NCBI GenBank assembly: GCA_963757565.1
Contig: CAVWSB010000002.1
Coordinates: 1 to 64,000, forward strand
Direction: 5' to 3'
Source: PALSA-894 sp963757565
Lineage (GTDB): Bacteria > Pseudomonadota > Alphaproteobacteria > Rhizobiales > Xanthobacteraceae
Length of the DNA stretch: 64,000 bases
The translations under genes were made by a program, and so were the position numbers. The notes beneath the pieces were generated by a model. It was not told the origin of the DNA. It saw nothing but the letters and a program-made list of their open reading frames with translations, and searched no databases. Positions 37,631 through 46,203 of the stretch are shown here, piece by piece (the stretch's first letter is position 1; each line of letters opens with the position of its first letter).

Positions 37631-38359
37631 ATGGGGCGATTCTCAACAACTCAAGACGAGGGCATGAGCCAGCCGGCGAGTAACGTCATCGAAGCGGATC
37701 GGCGTGGCTGGGCGGGCTCGCGCCGCTCGGACGTGGATCGCGCGGTGCGCAGCGCCGGGCGGCACAGCACGCTGGTCCGCGTCCTGCGCATCGGATTGCC
37801 AGCCGGCGTGATTGTCGGAGCTGTGGGATTTGGCCTGTTCACATATTTCAAGCCGCTGCGGGTGTTGGACGCTCTGCCGCACGTCTCCGGCAAGCTCGCC
37901 GTTCAGGGCAGCAAGATCACGATGGAACTACCGCGCATCGCGGGCTTCACGCGCGACAAGCGCGCCTACGAACTGAACGCCGAGACCGCCGTGCAGGACA
38001 TTGCCAGCCCGGACATCATCGAGATGCTCAAGTTGCGTGCGCGGATGGAGATGCAGGACAAGGACGTCATCACCGTCACGGCGAACAGCGGGACCTACAA
38101 TACCAAAGGCGATTCGATTGTGCTGCGCGACCAGGTCGTCGTCACGTCGGAGCAGGGCTACAAGGCCCAGTTGCGCGAAGCGGCGGTTCAAATGAAGACA
38201 GGCAGTGTGGTCTCGGATCAACCGGTCGACATCACGCTTCCGAACGGCCGGCTGACAGCGAATCATCTGGAGGTCCTGGAATCCGGGGAGACAGTCCGGT
38301 TCGGCCGCGGCGTCGTTTTGATGATTGACGCGGAGAAGCGCGCTGGAGCCGCGCAATGA
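37631..38359 (+). CDS. lptC: LPS export ABC transporter periplasmic protein LptC
   Basis: Inner-membrane-anchored bridge component of the Lpt machine that moves LPS to the outer membrane. A cytosolic N-terminus (ending RRSDVDRAV) precedes one membrane helix (IGLPAGVIVGAVGFGLFTYF), then a periplasmic beta-jellyroll (GFTRDKRAYELNAETAVQDI, VTANSGTYNTKGDSIVLRDQ, AVQMKTGSVVSDQPVDITLP). The length is 242 residues, longer than E. coli LptC but usual for alphaproteobacteria. An internal ATG 37664 is an alternative start. It overlaps lptA by four bases (ATGA) and leads the lptC-lptA-lptB-rpoN cluster. Confidence 0.93.
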   Translation: MGRFSTTQDEGMSQPASNVIEADRRGWAGSRRSDVDRAVRSAGRHSTLVRVLRIGLPAGVIVGAVGFGLFTYFKPLRVLDALPHVSGKLAVQGSKITMELPRIAGFTRDKRAYELNAETAVQDIASPDIIEMLKLRARMEMQDKDVITVTANSGTYNTKGDSIVLRDQVVVTSEQGYKAQLREAAVQMKTGSVVSDQPVDITLPNGRLTANHLEVLESGETVRFGRGVVLMIDAEKRAGAAQ

Positions 38360-39042
38360 GCGTGTGGTTCCGTCATGCTGCGACGATCGCGGTCGCCGTG
38401 ATGGTCGCCTCGGTTTCGGCATCGGCACAGAACCAGCCATCCGGTGCGATGCAGGGGTTGCAGCTCAATCGCGACCAGCCGGTCAAGATCGAATCGAATT
38501 CCCTCGAGGTACGCGACAAGAGCCGGCAGGCGACGTTCAGCGGCAGCGTCAAGCTCACGCAGGGCGACACGATACTTCAGTGCAATACGCTGGTTATTTT
38601 CTACGAAGACCAGTCTGCTGCGCCTGCGCCGAAAAAGGGGGCTCCGGCAGCCCCCGTGGCGCAGAAGGCTGGCCCCGGCAGCCAGCAGATCAAGCGCGCC
38701 GAAGCCAAGGGCGATGTCCTGGTCACGCAAAAGGATCAGACAGCCCGAGGCGACAGCGGCCTGTTCGATGTGAAATCGAATAGCGTCACGCTGCTCGGCA
38801 ATGTCGTCGTCACGCAAGGCGCAAATGTGCTGCGTGGCGACCGCATGGTCGTCGATCTCACCACCGGTGTGTCGCGGGTTGAGTCCGACAAGGCCAAGCG
38901 TGTCGAGGGACTGTTCAGTCCATCGGCCACGCCCGCGCCGCCGCCAGCCGCACCGCCGCCGCAGAAAGACGCCAAGGACACCAAGGCTTCATCCCCGCCC
39001 CCGGCGAAGCACACCCCCGGCACCCCCATCCGCATCAACTGA
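38356..39042 (+). CDS. lptA: Lipopolysaccharide transport periplasmic protein LptA
   Basis: Periplasmic OstA-fold protein that carries LPS between LptC and LptD. The Sec signal runs from the start through AATIAVAVMVASVSASAQN. The jellyroll has DQPVKIESNSLEVRDKSRQA, FSGSVKLTQGDTILQCNTLV, AEAKGDVLVTQKDQTARGDS, SNSVTLLGNVVVTQGANVLR and GDRMVVDLTTGVSRVES. The Pro/Ala/Lys-rich loop (KKGAPAAPVAQK) and tail (PPPAAPPPQKDAKDTKASSP) are low complexity. The length is 228 residues, uninterrupted. It is translationally coupled to lptC. Confidence 0.94.
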   Translation: MSVWFRHAATIAVAVMVASVSASAQNQPSGAMQGLQLNRDQPVKIESNSLEVRDKSRQATFSGSVKLTQGDTILQCNTLVIFYEDQSAAPAPKKGAPAAPVAQKAGPGSQQIKRAEAKGDVLVTQKDQTARGDSGLFDVKSNSVTLLGNVVVTQGANVLRGDRMVVDLTTGVSRVESDKAKRVEGLFSPSATPAPPPAAPPPQKDAKDTKASSPPPAKHTPGTPIRIN

Positions 39043-39298
39043 CGTTGCGGCCGCGGTCGCTTGCTATTATCAGGGGCGCGGGGACGCACTGCCCGCCTCG
39101 AAAAAGGCGAACAAAGCTGCAATAGTTCAATGCCTTGCGGTTAGCGCAAGTGAATCGGCGCGGGCGGCGGCAAAAGCGCATTGGGGCCTTGAAGTCGGCG
39201 TGCTCGGTCTTCTGAAGTCACTTCGCATTGCGCCGCGCCGGGCGAGCCTGGCGGTGTCGGATATTTGGAACATCGATCTAGGTCCGGTCGATGAGCCG

Positions 39299-40318
39299 AT
39301 GGCGAATGGCCATATCGAGAAAATGAGCCTTACGACAAGCGAGCGTATTTCGCTGCGCAAGGCGAAGCGCGTGGAGGCGCCCCCGATAGGCCGCGCTGCC
39401 CAGCGGGATTTCGACTGGCAGTCGGTGACGCCGACCGAGCCGCGGCGCGCCGACGAGGCGGATCAGTTAAATCGCAACGGATATTCGCCCGCTGCGCTGT
39501 TCGAACGCGCGGTTGAGCCGCCGGCCCAGCCGCCCCAACGCGCGTCCGAACCGCGGTTGCGCGCCCGCGCGCCCCTCGCAGGCGTGGTTGGGGCAGCCGG
39601 GTCGCTGACGGTGCATGGCGTCGAGAAGAGCTTTGCCGGCCGCAAGGTTGTGAAGGGCGTCAGTGTCTCGCTGCGACGGGGCGAGGCGGTCGGATTGCTC
39701 GGGCCAAACGGCGCCGGCAAGACCACGGTGTTCTATATGATCACCGGCCTGATCAAGGCGGATAAGGGTCACATTCAATTCGACGGGCACGACATCACCC
39801 ATCTGCCGATGTACCAGCGGGCCCGCCTCGGCATCGGTTACTTGCCGCAGGAAGCCTCGATCTTTCGCGGGTTGAGCGTGGAAGACAACATCCGCGCGGT
39901 GCTTGAGGTGGTCGAACCGAGCAAGAAGAAGCGCGAATACGAACTCGACAAGCTGCTTGACGAATTCAACATCGCACGGCTGCGCAAGACCCCTTCCATC
40001 GCGCTGTCCGGCGGCGAGCGTCGCCGCACCGAGATCGCGCGCGCGCTCGCGACCCGTCCGGCCTATATGCTGCTCGACGAACCCTTCGCCGGCATCGACC
40101 CGATCGCGGTCGGCGACATCCAGCAGCTGGTCCGCCATCTCACCGAGCGCGACATCGGCGTGCTCATCACCGATCACAATGTCCGCGAGACGCTCGGCCT
40201 GACCGACCGCGCCTACATCATTTACTCGGGCGAGGTGCTACGCGAGGGAAATGCCGAAGATATCATCAACGATCCGGACGTCCGGCGCCTCTACCTGGGC
40301 GAGGAATTCCGGATGTAA
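39299..40318 (+). CDS. lptB: LPS export ABC transporter ATPase LptB, with N-terminal extension
   Basis: Cytosolic ATPase that powers LPS extraction with LptF/LptG. Walker A is GLLGPNGAGKTTVFYMITGL, the Q-loop is IGYLPQEASIFRGLSVEDNI, the signature is SIALSGGERRRTEIARALA, Walker B is YMLLDEPFAGIDP, and the H-loop is VLITDHNVRETLGLTDRAYI, ending LYLGEEFRM, all exactly LptB-like. The ATPase core begins at about residue 102 (SLTVHGVEKSFAG). Before it lies a long Arg/Pro/Ala-rich extension absent from E. coli LptB but seen in Bradyrhizobium-like proteins. The start is uncertain, since ATG 39299 and ATG 39323 are both in frame with weak ribosome sites, and the open frame extends further upstream. 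256 bases separate it from lptA. Confidence 0.92.
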   Translation: MANGHIEKMSLTTSERISLRKAKRVEAPPIGRAAQRDFDWQSVTPTEPRRADEADQLNRNGYSPAALFERAVEPPAQPPQRASEPRLRARAPLAGVVGAAGSLTVHGVEKSFAGRKVVKGVSVSLRRGEAVGLLGPNGAGKTTVFYMITGLIKADKGHIQFDGHDITHLPMYQRARLGIGYLPQEASIFRGLSVEDNIRAVLEVVEPSKKKREYELDKLLDEFNIARLRKTPSIALSGGERRRTEIARALATRPAYMLLDEPFAGIDPIAVGDIQQLVRHLTERDIGVLITDHNVRETLGLTDRAYIIYSGEVLREGNAEDIINDPDVRRLYLGEEFRM

Positions 40319-40429
40319 GCGTTGCCTGCCAAGGGCTTATTAACATCCCTGGCAGCAAGTCCTGGTGACCGGTGTACAGCGGCGCACGAACGCGCTAAAG
40401 CAAGAACCGGACCAATATTGCAACGCAAC

Positions 40430-41957
40430 ATGGCGCTAACCCAAAGACTCGAATTCCGCCAGAGCCAGGCTCTGGTGATGACGCCGCAGCTGATGCAGGC
40501 CATCAAGCTGCTGCAGCTCTCGAATCTCGATCTGTCGGCCTATGTGGAAGGCGAACTGGAGCGCAATCCGCTCCTGGAGCGCACCGGCGACGGCGCGCCG
40601 GAGCCCGGACAACCGGCCGAGGCCACCGGCAACGGAGAGGGCGGCTCCGAGGGCGAGTCGGTCGACTGGGCCAAGGACGACGTGAACGGCTCGGCGGCGA
40701 TTGAGGATTCGTTCGACACGCCGATCGAGAACGTCTTCCCCGATTCGGCCGAAACCCCGCGCCCGGCGCAATCGGAACCTGCCGCCTATTCGGAATGGGC
40801 GGGGGTCGGCTCGGGCGGCCGCGAGGATGGCGACTACAATCTGGAAGCCTTCGTCTCCGCCGAGACGACGCTTACTGGATCACCTCACCGAGCAACTCGC
40901 GCTCGCGATTCCCGATCCGGTGCGTCGCATGATCGGCCGCCATCTGGTCGATCTGGTGGACGATGCGGGCTACCTCACCGGCGATCTGGAGGCGATTGCC
41001 GACAGGCTCGGCGCTCCACAGTCCGAGGTCGAAGCAGTGATCGCGATCCTGCAGACGTTCGATCCGCCCGGCGTCTGCGCGCGCAATCTGAGCGAATGCC
41101 TCGCGATCCAGCTCCGTGAGCAGGACCGTCTCGACCCTGCCATGCAGGCGTTGCTTGCACATCTCGATCTGGTGGCGCGGCGCGATTTCTCCGCACTGCG
41201 ACGACTGTGCGGCGTGGACGACGCCGATCTCGCCGACATGGTCGCCGAAATCCGAAGGCTCAATCCAAAGCCCGGCCTCGCGTTTGGCTCCGCGGTGGTG
41301 CAGCCGATCGTGCCCGACGTGTTTATCCGGGTGAGCCCGGAGGGCGGCTGGCTGGTGGAGCTGAATTCCGACACGCTGCCGAAGGTGCTGGTCAATCAAT
41401 CCTACTACGCGAAGGTCTCCAAGACGACGAAGAACGACGGCGAGAAATCCTACCTCGCCGAATGCATGCAGACCGCGACCTGGCTCATGCGCGCGCTCGA
41501 TCAGCGCGCCAAGACGATCCTGAAGGTCTCGACCGAGATCGTGCGCCAACAGGACGCCTTCTTCGCCCACGGCGTTCAGTTCCTGCGTCCGCTCAATCTC
41601 AAGACCGTCGCGGACGCGATCAGCATGCACGAGTCGACCGTCTCGCGCGTCACAGCCAACAAATATATGGCGACCAGCCGCGGCATCTTCGAACTGAAAT
41701 ATTTTTTCACGTCCTCGATCGCGGCGTCCGACGGCGGCGAAGCGCATTCGGCCGAAGCCGTGCGCCACCGCATCAAGCAGCTGATCGACGCGGAAAGCGC
41801 CGCGAGTGTTCTGTCCGACGACACGATCGTCGAGAAGCTGCGCGAAGCCGGTATCGACATCGCGCGCCGGACGGTCGCGAAGTACCGCGAGGCTATGCGG
41901 ATACCGTCTTCGGTGCAGCGGCGGCGCGAGAAGCAGGCGGTTGGCGCCGCCTCGTAG
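40430..41957 (+). CDS. rpoN: RNA polymerase sigma-54 factor
   Basis: Sigma factor for enhancer-dependent promoters (nitrogen and other regulons). Region I is QRLEFRQSQALVMTPQLMQA and LLQLSNLDLSAYVEGELERN, followed by an acidic region II. The core-binding part includes LTEQLALAIPDPVRRMIGRH and LQTFDPPGVCARNLSECLAI. The helix-turn-helix has TVADAISMHESTVSRVTANK, and the RpoN box is ARRTVAKYREAMRIP. A frame change near 40872 falls in the variable region between I and the core. The length is about 508 residues. The start is ATG 40430, 112 bases after lptB. This lptB-rpoN-hpf-ptsN order is well conserved. Confidence 0.96.
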
Positions 41958-42046
41958 CTGCCGTCGACCGTGCCGCGTTGACTTGAAGCGCAAGGGTCCA
42001 TAGCTGTTAGAGTCGGTCCCGGTGAACGAAGTTGCGGAGGCGCCTC

Positions 42047-42626
42047 ATGCCGTTTCGGGTCTCGGGAAAGAACCTCGACATTGGCGAAGCATTGCGCGAG
42101 CGGATCAGCGGCGCGCATCGTTGAAGCGCTCGCCAAATATTTCGATGCCGGCTATTCGGGTCATGTGACGGTCGAGAAGGAGGGCTTCGGTTTCCGTACC
42201 GAATGCGCGATCCATCTCGACTCGGGCATTACTCTGCACACCGAAGCAAATGCCGCGGACGCCTATGCGAGCGCGGATCAAGCCGCGCTGCGGATCGAGC
42301 GGCGGCTGCGCCGCTACAAGCGCCGCCTGAAGGATCGCCACGCTGCCCGCGCCAATGGGGCGGGGATCGATGCGCCGAGCTACGTGATCGAGGCACCCTC
42401 GCAGGAAAGTGAGGATGAGATTGCCGAATTCAATCCGGTGATCATCGCGGAATCGACCACGGTCATGAAGCAGCTTTCGGTGAGTGAAGCCGTCATGGAA
42501 CTCGATCTGACCGGCGCGCCGGTCGTGGTCTTCCGCCATGCCAGCCACGGGCGGGTGAATCTGGTCTACCGCAGGCCCGACGGCAATGTCGGGTGGGTCG
42601 ACCCGCCTCCGTCGCAGGCCCATTGA
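42047..42626 (+). CDS. hpf: Ribosome hibernation-promoting factor (long form)
   Basis: Binds 30S and drives 100S dimer formation in stationary phase. It begins PFRVSGKNLDIGEALRERIS after GCGGAGG; a one-base insertion near 42112 leads to EALAKYFDAGYSGHVTVEKE and FGFRTECAIHLDSGITLHTE, with the basic DQAALRIERRLRRYKRRLKD. The C-terminal dimerisation domain has FNPVIIAESTTVMKQLSVSE, VMELDLTGAPVVVFRHASHG and VNLVYRRPDGNVGWVDPP, which marks the long form. About 192 residues. It lies between rpoN and ptsN. Confidence 0.93.
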
Positions 42627-42700
42627 CGCGGGTGGGCGGCCCCGATAAACCGCCGCCTTCCCATCAACAACCAACCCATTTACCCTCCGGACCGGTTGCA

Positions 42701-43162
42701 ATGCCGCTCACCGATCTCGTCGCGCCGAACGCGATCGTTCCGGCGCTGAAAGTGAATGGCAAGAAGCAGGCGATTCAGGAGCTTAGCGCGCGTGCCGCGA
42801 AGCTGACGGGGCAGAACGAGCGGCTCATTTTCGAGACGCTGATGCAGCGCGAGAAGCTGGGCAGCACCGGCGTCGGCAACGGCATCGCGATCCCGCACGG
42901 CAAGCTGCCGAAGCTGGAAAAGCTGTTCGGCCTGTTCGCGCGGCTTGAGCGCGGTATCGACTTCGAATCGCTCGACGGCCAGCCGGTCGATCTGGTCTTT
43001 CTCCTGCTCGCGCCGGAATCGGCGGGCGCCGATCACCTCAAGGCGCTCGCACGCGTGGCGCGCCTGTTGCGCGACCCCGAAACGGTCGCGCGGTTGCGCG
43101 AGTCGCGCGATGCCGATGCGGTCTATGCGGTATTCGCGATGCCGCCCTCGGAAGCCGCGTAG
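42701..43162 (+). CDS. ptsN: PTS IIA-like nitrogen regulatory protein PtsN
   Basis: EIIA-Ntr of the nitrogen phosphotransfer chain, which signals nitrogen and potassium state. The phosphorylated His66 is in VGNGIAIPHGKLPKLEKLFG. PLTDLVAPNAIVPALKVNGK and LEKLFGLFARLERGIDFESL, DGQPVDLVFLLLAPESAGAD and HLKALARVARLLRD are typical. The length is 153 residues, uninterrupted. It closes the lptC-lptA-lptB-rpoN-hpf-ptsN cluster. No other PTS gene is nearby. Confidence 0.96.
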   Translation: MPLTDLVAPNAIVPALKVNGKKQAIQELSARAAKLTGQNERLIFETLMQREKLGSTGVGNGIAIPHGKLPKLEKLFGLFARLERGIDFESLDGQPVDLVFLLLAPESAGADHLKALARVARLLRDPETVARLRESRDADAVYAVFAMPPSEAA

Positions 43163-43238
43163 CGGCTGGACTCGCCGTCGCGGGCCGGGCGAGAGTGCGC
43201 CGGCGTTGTCGCCGAGAAGGTAATTCGGGAGGTTTGCG

Positions 43239-44213
43239 ATGTTTCGTGCGCTTGCACGTCTCGCCGCCGTCGCGCTCGGGCTCGCGCTGATCCAGGCGCC
43301 CGCTCATGCCCAATACCCCAATCGTCCGATCACGATCGTGGTGTCGCTCGCGCCGGGCAGCGGGATGGACGTGCTGGCGCGGCTTTACGGGGATCGTCTG
43401 TCGAAAAGCCTCGGCCAGCCGGTGGTCGTGGAGAACCGGCCGGGCGCCTCACTGATGCTCGCCGCCAACACGGTCGCGCAGGCGCCCCCCGACGGGCACA
43501 CACTGCTTGTCTCCACATCATCGGCGATGGCGATCAATCTCACGCTGTTCAAGCAGGTGGCGTACGACCCCGATCGCGACTTTGTTCCGATCTCGCTCTA
43601 CGTGAAGTCGCCGTTCATTCTGGTGGTGAACCCCGACGTCCCCGCCAAGTCGGTCGCCGAACTGATCGCCTACATCAAGGCCAATCAGGGCAAGCTCAAC
43701 TACTCATCGCCGGGCGCGGGTGTCGCACAGCACCTGTCGATGGAGTTCATGAAGAACCAGTTCGGCCTGGAGATTACCCATGTGCCGTACCGCTCGACGC
43801 CGCAATCGATCCAGGACATCGCCGCCGGTCATATCGCACTCGGATGGGTCGAGGCGGGCGCCTCGATCCCGCTGATCCGCGAGGGCAAGCTGCGCGCACT
43901 TGCGGTGTCGTCCACGACGCGGTTGCCGCTGTTGCCGGATGTGCCGCCGCTCTCCGAAGCCGCGCCCGGCTTCGAGGCAGTGTCGTGGCACATGCTGCTC
44001 GCGCCCGCGAAGACCCCGCGCGAGATCGTCGACAAGCTTCACGATGAAATGAAGCGTATCCTCACCGACCCGGAGATCAGGCAGAAGATCGAGGCGATCG
44101 GATTGATCCCGTTCGATACGCCGTCCGTGGAGGAACTCGTCGCCTATCGCCGCGCCGAACAGGAGAAGTGGGGCGGGCTGGTCAGGAAGCTGGGTCTGGA
44201 AGGGTCGCAATGA
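43239..44213 (+). CDS. Tripartite tricarboxylate transporter substrate-binding protein (Bug family)
   Basis: Periplasmic solute-binding protein of 324 residues. The signal peptide covers LARLAAVALGLALIQAPAHA with the cut before QYPNRPITIVV. Family motifs are VSLAPGSGMDVLARLYGDRL, GQPVVVENRPGASLMLAANT, LLVSTSSAMAINLTLFKQVA and LNYSSPGAGVAQHLSMEFMK, with ITHVPYRSTPQSIQDIAAGH. The membrane components TctA/TctB are not adjacent, as is common for orphan Bug proteins. The ligand (a carboxylate or other small acid) is unknown. It is uninterrupted. Confidence 0.92.
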   Translation: MFRALARLAAVALGLALIQAPAHAQYPNRPITIVVSLAPGSGMDVLARLYGDRLSKSLGQPVVVENRPGASLMLAANTVAQAPPDGHTLLVSTSSAMAINLTLFKQVAYDPDRDFVPISLYVKSPFILVVNPDVPAKSVAELIAYIKANQGKLNYSSPGAGVAQHLSMEFMKNQFGLEITHVPYRSTPQSIQDIAAGHIALGWVEAGASIPLIREGKLRALAVSSTTRLPLLPDVPPLSEAAPGFEAVSWHMLLAPAKTPREIVDKLHDEMKRILTDPEIRQKIEAIGLIPFDTPSVEELVAYRRAEQEKWGGLVRKLGLEGSQ

Positions 44214-44265
44214 AATCCGATTCCGCTCGTCCCCGTGGGAGACGAGCGGATCGAAGTGCGTCGCG

Positions 44266-44524
44266 TCAGTGCACGCTCACCGTCTCGAGCTCGTTGCTCC
44301 AGGCGTTGGCGATCGCCGCCTCGCGGCTGTCGGTCAGCATGATCGGCGTGCCGTCGGCCGCGTGCAGCGCATAGAGCAGCGTGCCGGCCGCAAGCTCCGG
44401 CGCCTGCGGGAAAATGCTTCTGCACGTCCTCGGAGCGGATCGTCTTGACGTAGGCGAGCTTGCCACCGCCAAGGCCCTGCAGCGCCTCGGGTGAAATCAT
44501 GTGCACGTCAGTGTTCATATTCAT
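44266..44524 (-). CDS. DUF1150 family protein
   Basis: A small acidic protein of about 85 residues, beginning NMNTDVHMISPEALQGLGGG and KLAYVKTIRSEDVQ. After a one-base insertion near 44415 it reads IFPQAPELAAGTLLYALHAA, DGTPIMLTDSREAAIANAWS and ends NELETVSVH. This is the DUF1150 pattern of Hyphomicrobiales. The function is unknown. It starts 36 bases after the hsp20 stop on the same strand, so it is probably part of the same heat-shock transcript and may assist the small heat-shock protein. Confidence 0.85.
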
Positions 44525-44559
44525 GGCCCTCGATCCTTTCCGGTCGATGCCTTGTTACG

Positions 44560-44985
44560 TCACTCATGGTTCCTGATGGCGACCGTCTTGACGACACGTT
44601 CGGGTTCCGGACGCGCCAGATCGATCGACAGCAGGCCATTCTTCAGGTCCGCTCCCATCACCTCAATGCCGTCAGCCAGCACAAAGGTCCGCTGGAACTG
44701 GCGCGCCGCGATGCCGCGGTGGAGGTATTCCCGGGTTTTGTCATCCTGCTGCCGGCCGCGGATCACCAACTGGTTCTCCTCAGTCGACACGTCGAGCTGC
44801 TCGCGCGTAAAGCCAGCAACCGCCAGCGTAATGCGCAGCCGCTCCGGATCGCGCTCGTCGCGCGGCAACCGCTCGATATTGTAGGGCGGATAGCCGTCGG
44901 CCGCTTTTGTCACGCGGTCGAGGACGCGCTCGATCTCGTCAAACCCGAGCAGGAACGGACTAGAGAGCGACGGAACTCGGGACAT
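44560..44985 (-). CDS. Small heat-shock protein Hsp20 (IbpA class)
   Basis: ATP-independent holdase chaperone of 141 residues. It begins SRVPSLSSPFLLGFDEIERV and PPYNIERL. The alpha-crystallin domain includes LRITLAVAGFTREQLDVSTE, NQLVIRGRQQDDKTREYLHR, GIAARQFQRTFVLADGIEVM and ADLKNGLLSIDLARPEPERV, with the I/V-x-I/V-like end. The start is ATG 44985; its Shine-Dalgarno (GGAGG, complement of 44998-45002) is buried in a hairpin. Upstream is a consensus RpoH promoter. Both point to heat induction at the level of transcription and translation. The frame is uninterrupted. DUF1150 follows. Confidence 0.94.
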   Translation of the reverse strand: MSRVPSLSSPFLLGFDEIERVLDRVTKAADGYPPYNIERLPRDERDPERLRITLAVAGFTREQLDVSTEENQLVIRGRQQDDKTREYLHRGIAARQFQRTFVLADGIEVMGADLKNGLLSIDLARPEPERVVKTVAIRNHE

Positions 44986-45077
44986 AGTTACCAAAGTCCT
45001 CCTTCGAGCGACTTTGAGAGGCCCGTGACGGCGCCTCTGCCGGCGCGGGTCGGCACAGTGCCGCTCCCGGTCCGGTA
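44986..45077 (-). promoter_or_regulatory. ROSE-like RNA thermometer in the hsp20 leader
   Basis: Reading 5' to 3' on the minus strand, three hairpins precede the hsp20 ATG. C: CGGCA-CAG loop-TGCCG (45063-45051). B: AGAGGC, a bulged G, CCG, loop TCA, CGG, GCCTCT (45038-45017). A: AAAGTC, a bulged G, CTC, loop GAAG, GAG, GACTTT (45015-44993), whose right side contains the ribosome site GGAGG. Hairpin A carries TCGCT, fitting the ROSE U(U/C)GCU motif, with the unpaired G opposite the ribosome site that is the mark of ROSE elements. Structure was paired by hand, without energy calculation. Confidence 0.75.
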
Positions 45078-45084
45078 CAGCCAA

Positions 45085-45113
45085 ATATGGGGGCAGGGGG
45101 TTAAGGGTTCAAG
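45085..45113 (-). promoter_or_regulatory. RpoH promoter of hsp20
   Basis: On the minus strand, CTTGAA (45113-45108) is followed after exactly 17 bases by CCATAT (45090-45085). This is a perfect match to the alphaproteobacterial sigma-32 consensus. Transcription would start near 45077, giving a leader of about 92 bases that contains the three hairpins of the proposed thermometer. The promoter begins 33 bases from the end of ugpC. Confidence 0.85.
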
Positions 45114-45146
45114 AACGGGATTTCGCCCGAAAAATCAGGGTATTGG

Positions 45147-46203
45147 CTACAGTCGCCGGCTGCCGTCCGGGCTGAAGACATGCAGCTTTGCCTGTGGCGC
45201 GACCGCCGACCGCCCGCTCGCCGGGCGCGGGCGCAACGGTGCCCGGCACACGCACGATGACGTTGTCGCCGCGGTCGAGCGTGCCATAGACGAAGCTTTC
45301 CGGACCGACCCGCTCGACCGCCGCGACGGCGAGCGGCAGCGCGACTGCCGCCGTCGGGCGGCGTGGCGCTGAGTGCTCAGCTCGAGGTCCTCGGGGCGGA
45401 TGCCGATGATGGCGCCGTCCGGAGATGCTGGACGTTGCCGAGCAGCAGCGCCGGCTCCGCGCCGGACATTTTCAGGCAGATTCATCGCGGGCGCGCCGAT
45501 GAAGGTCGCGACGAACGTGGTCGCGGGCTTTCGATAGATCTCGAGCGGCGCGCCGATCTGCTCGACGCGGCCGCCATTCATCACCACCAGCATGTCGGCG
45601 AGCGTCATCGCCTCAAGCTGATCGTGCGTGACGTAGACCGACGTGGTGGCGAGCTCCTTTTGCAGCTTGCTTGATCTCGACGCGCGTCGAGACGCGCAGC
45701 TTGGCGTCGAGGTTCGACAGCGGCTCATCGAACAGGAACACCTTCGGCCGCCGCACGATCGCGCGACCCATCGCGACGCGCTGGCGCTGGCCGCCGGAGA
45801 GCTGGCGCGGCTTGCGGTCGAGCAGCGCCTCGATCTCCAGGATGCGCGCCGCCTCGCGCACGCGCTTGTCGATCTCGTCCTTCGGCGTTTTGCGGTTGCG
45901 CAGGCCGTACGCCATGTTGTCGTAGACGCGCATGTGCGGATAGAGCGCGTAATTCTGGAACACCATCGCGATGTCGCGCTCGGACGGCTCGACGTCGTTC
46001 ACGACGCGATCGCCGATGCGCACCTCGCCCGACGAGATCGTCTCGACGCCCGCGATCATGCGCAGCAGCGTGGACTTGCCGCAGCCCGACGGGCCGACCA
46101 GCACGCAGAAATGCCCGTCCGGCACGTCGAAGCTCACGCCCTTCACGGCCTCGACGCCGCCGGCGTAGACCTTCTTGACGTCTTTGAGCGTGACTTCGGC
46201 CAC
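45147..46203 (-). CDS. ugpC: UgpC-like ABC transporter ATP-binding protein
   Basis: Energises the import complex encoded just upstream. It starts at GTG 46203 (AEVTLKDVKKVYAGGVEAVK). Walker A is VLVGPSGCGKSTLLRMIAGV, the Q-loop is AMVFQNYALYPHMRVYDNMA, the signature is RQLSGGQRQRVAMGRAIVRR, and Walker B is VFLFDEPLSNLDAKLR. A frame change near 45668 precedes TTSVYVTHDQLEAMTLADML and GAPLEIYRKPATTFVATFIG. The C-terminal TOBE-like domain has several frame changes between 45170 and 45480; GIRPEDLELS and KLHVFSPDGSRRL are still readable. The CUT1 sugar/glycerol-phosphate importer class is clear, but the ligand is not. Confidence 0.88.
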
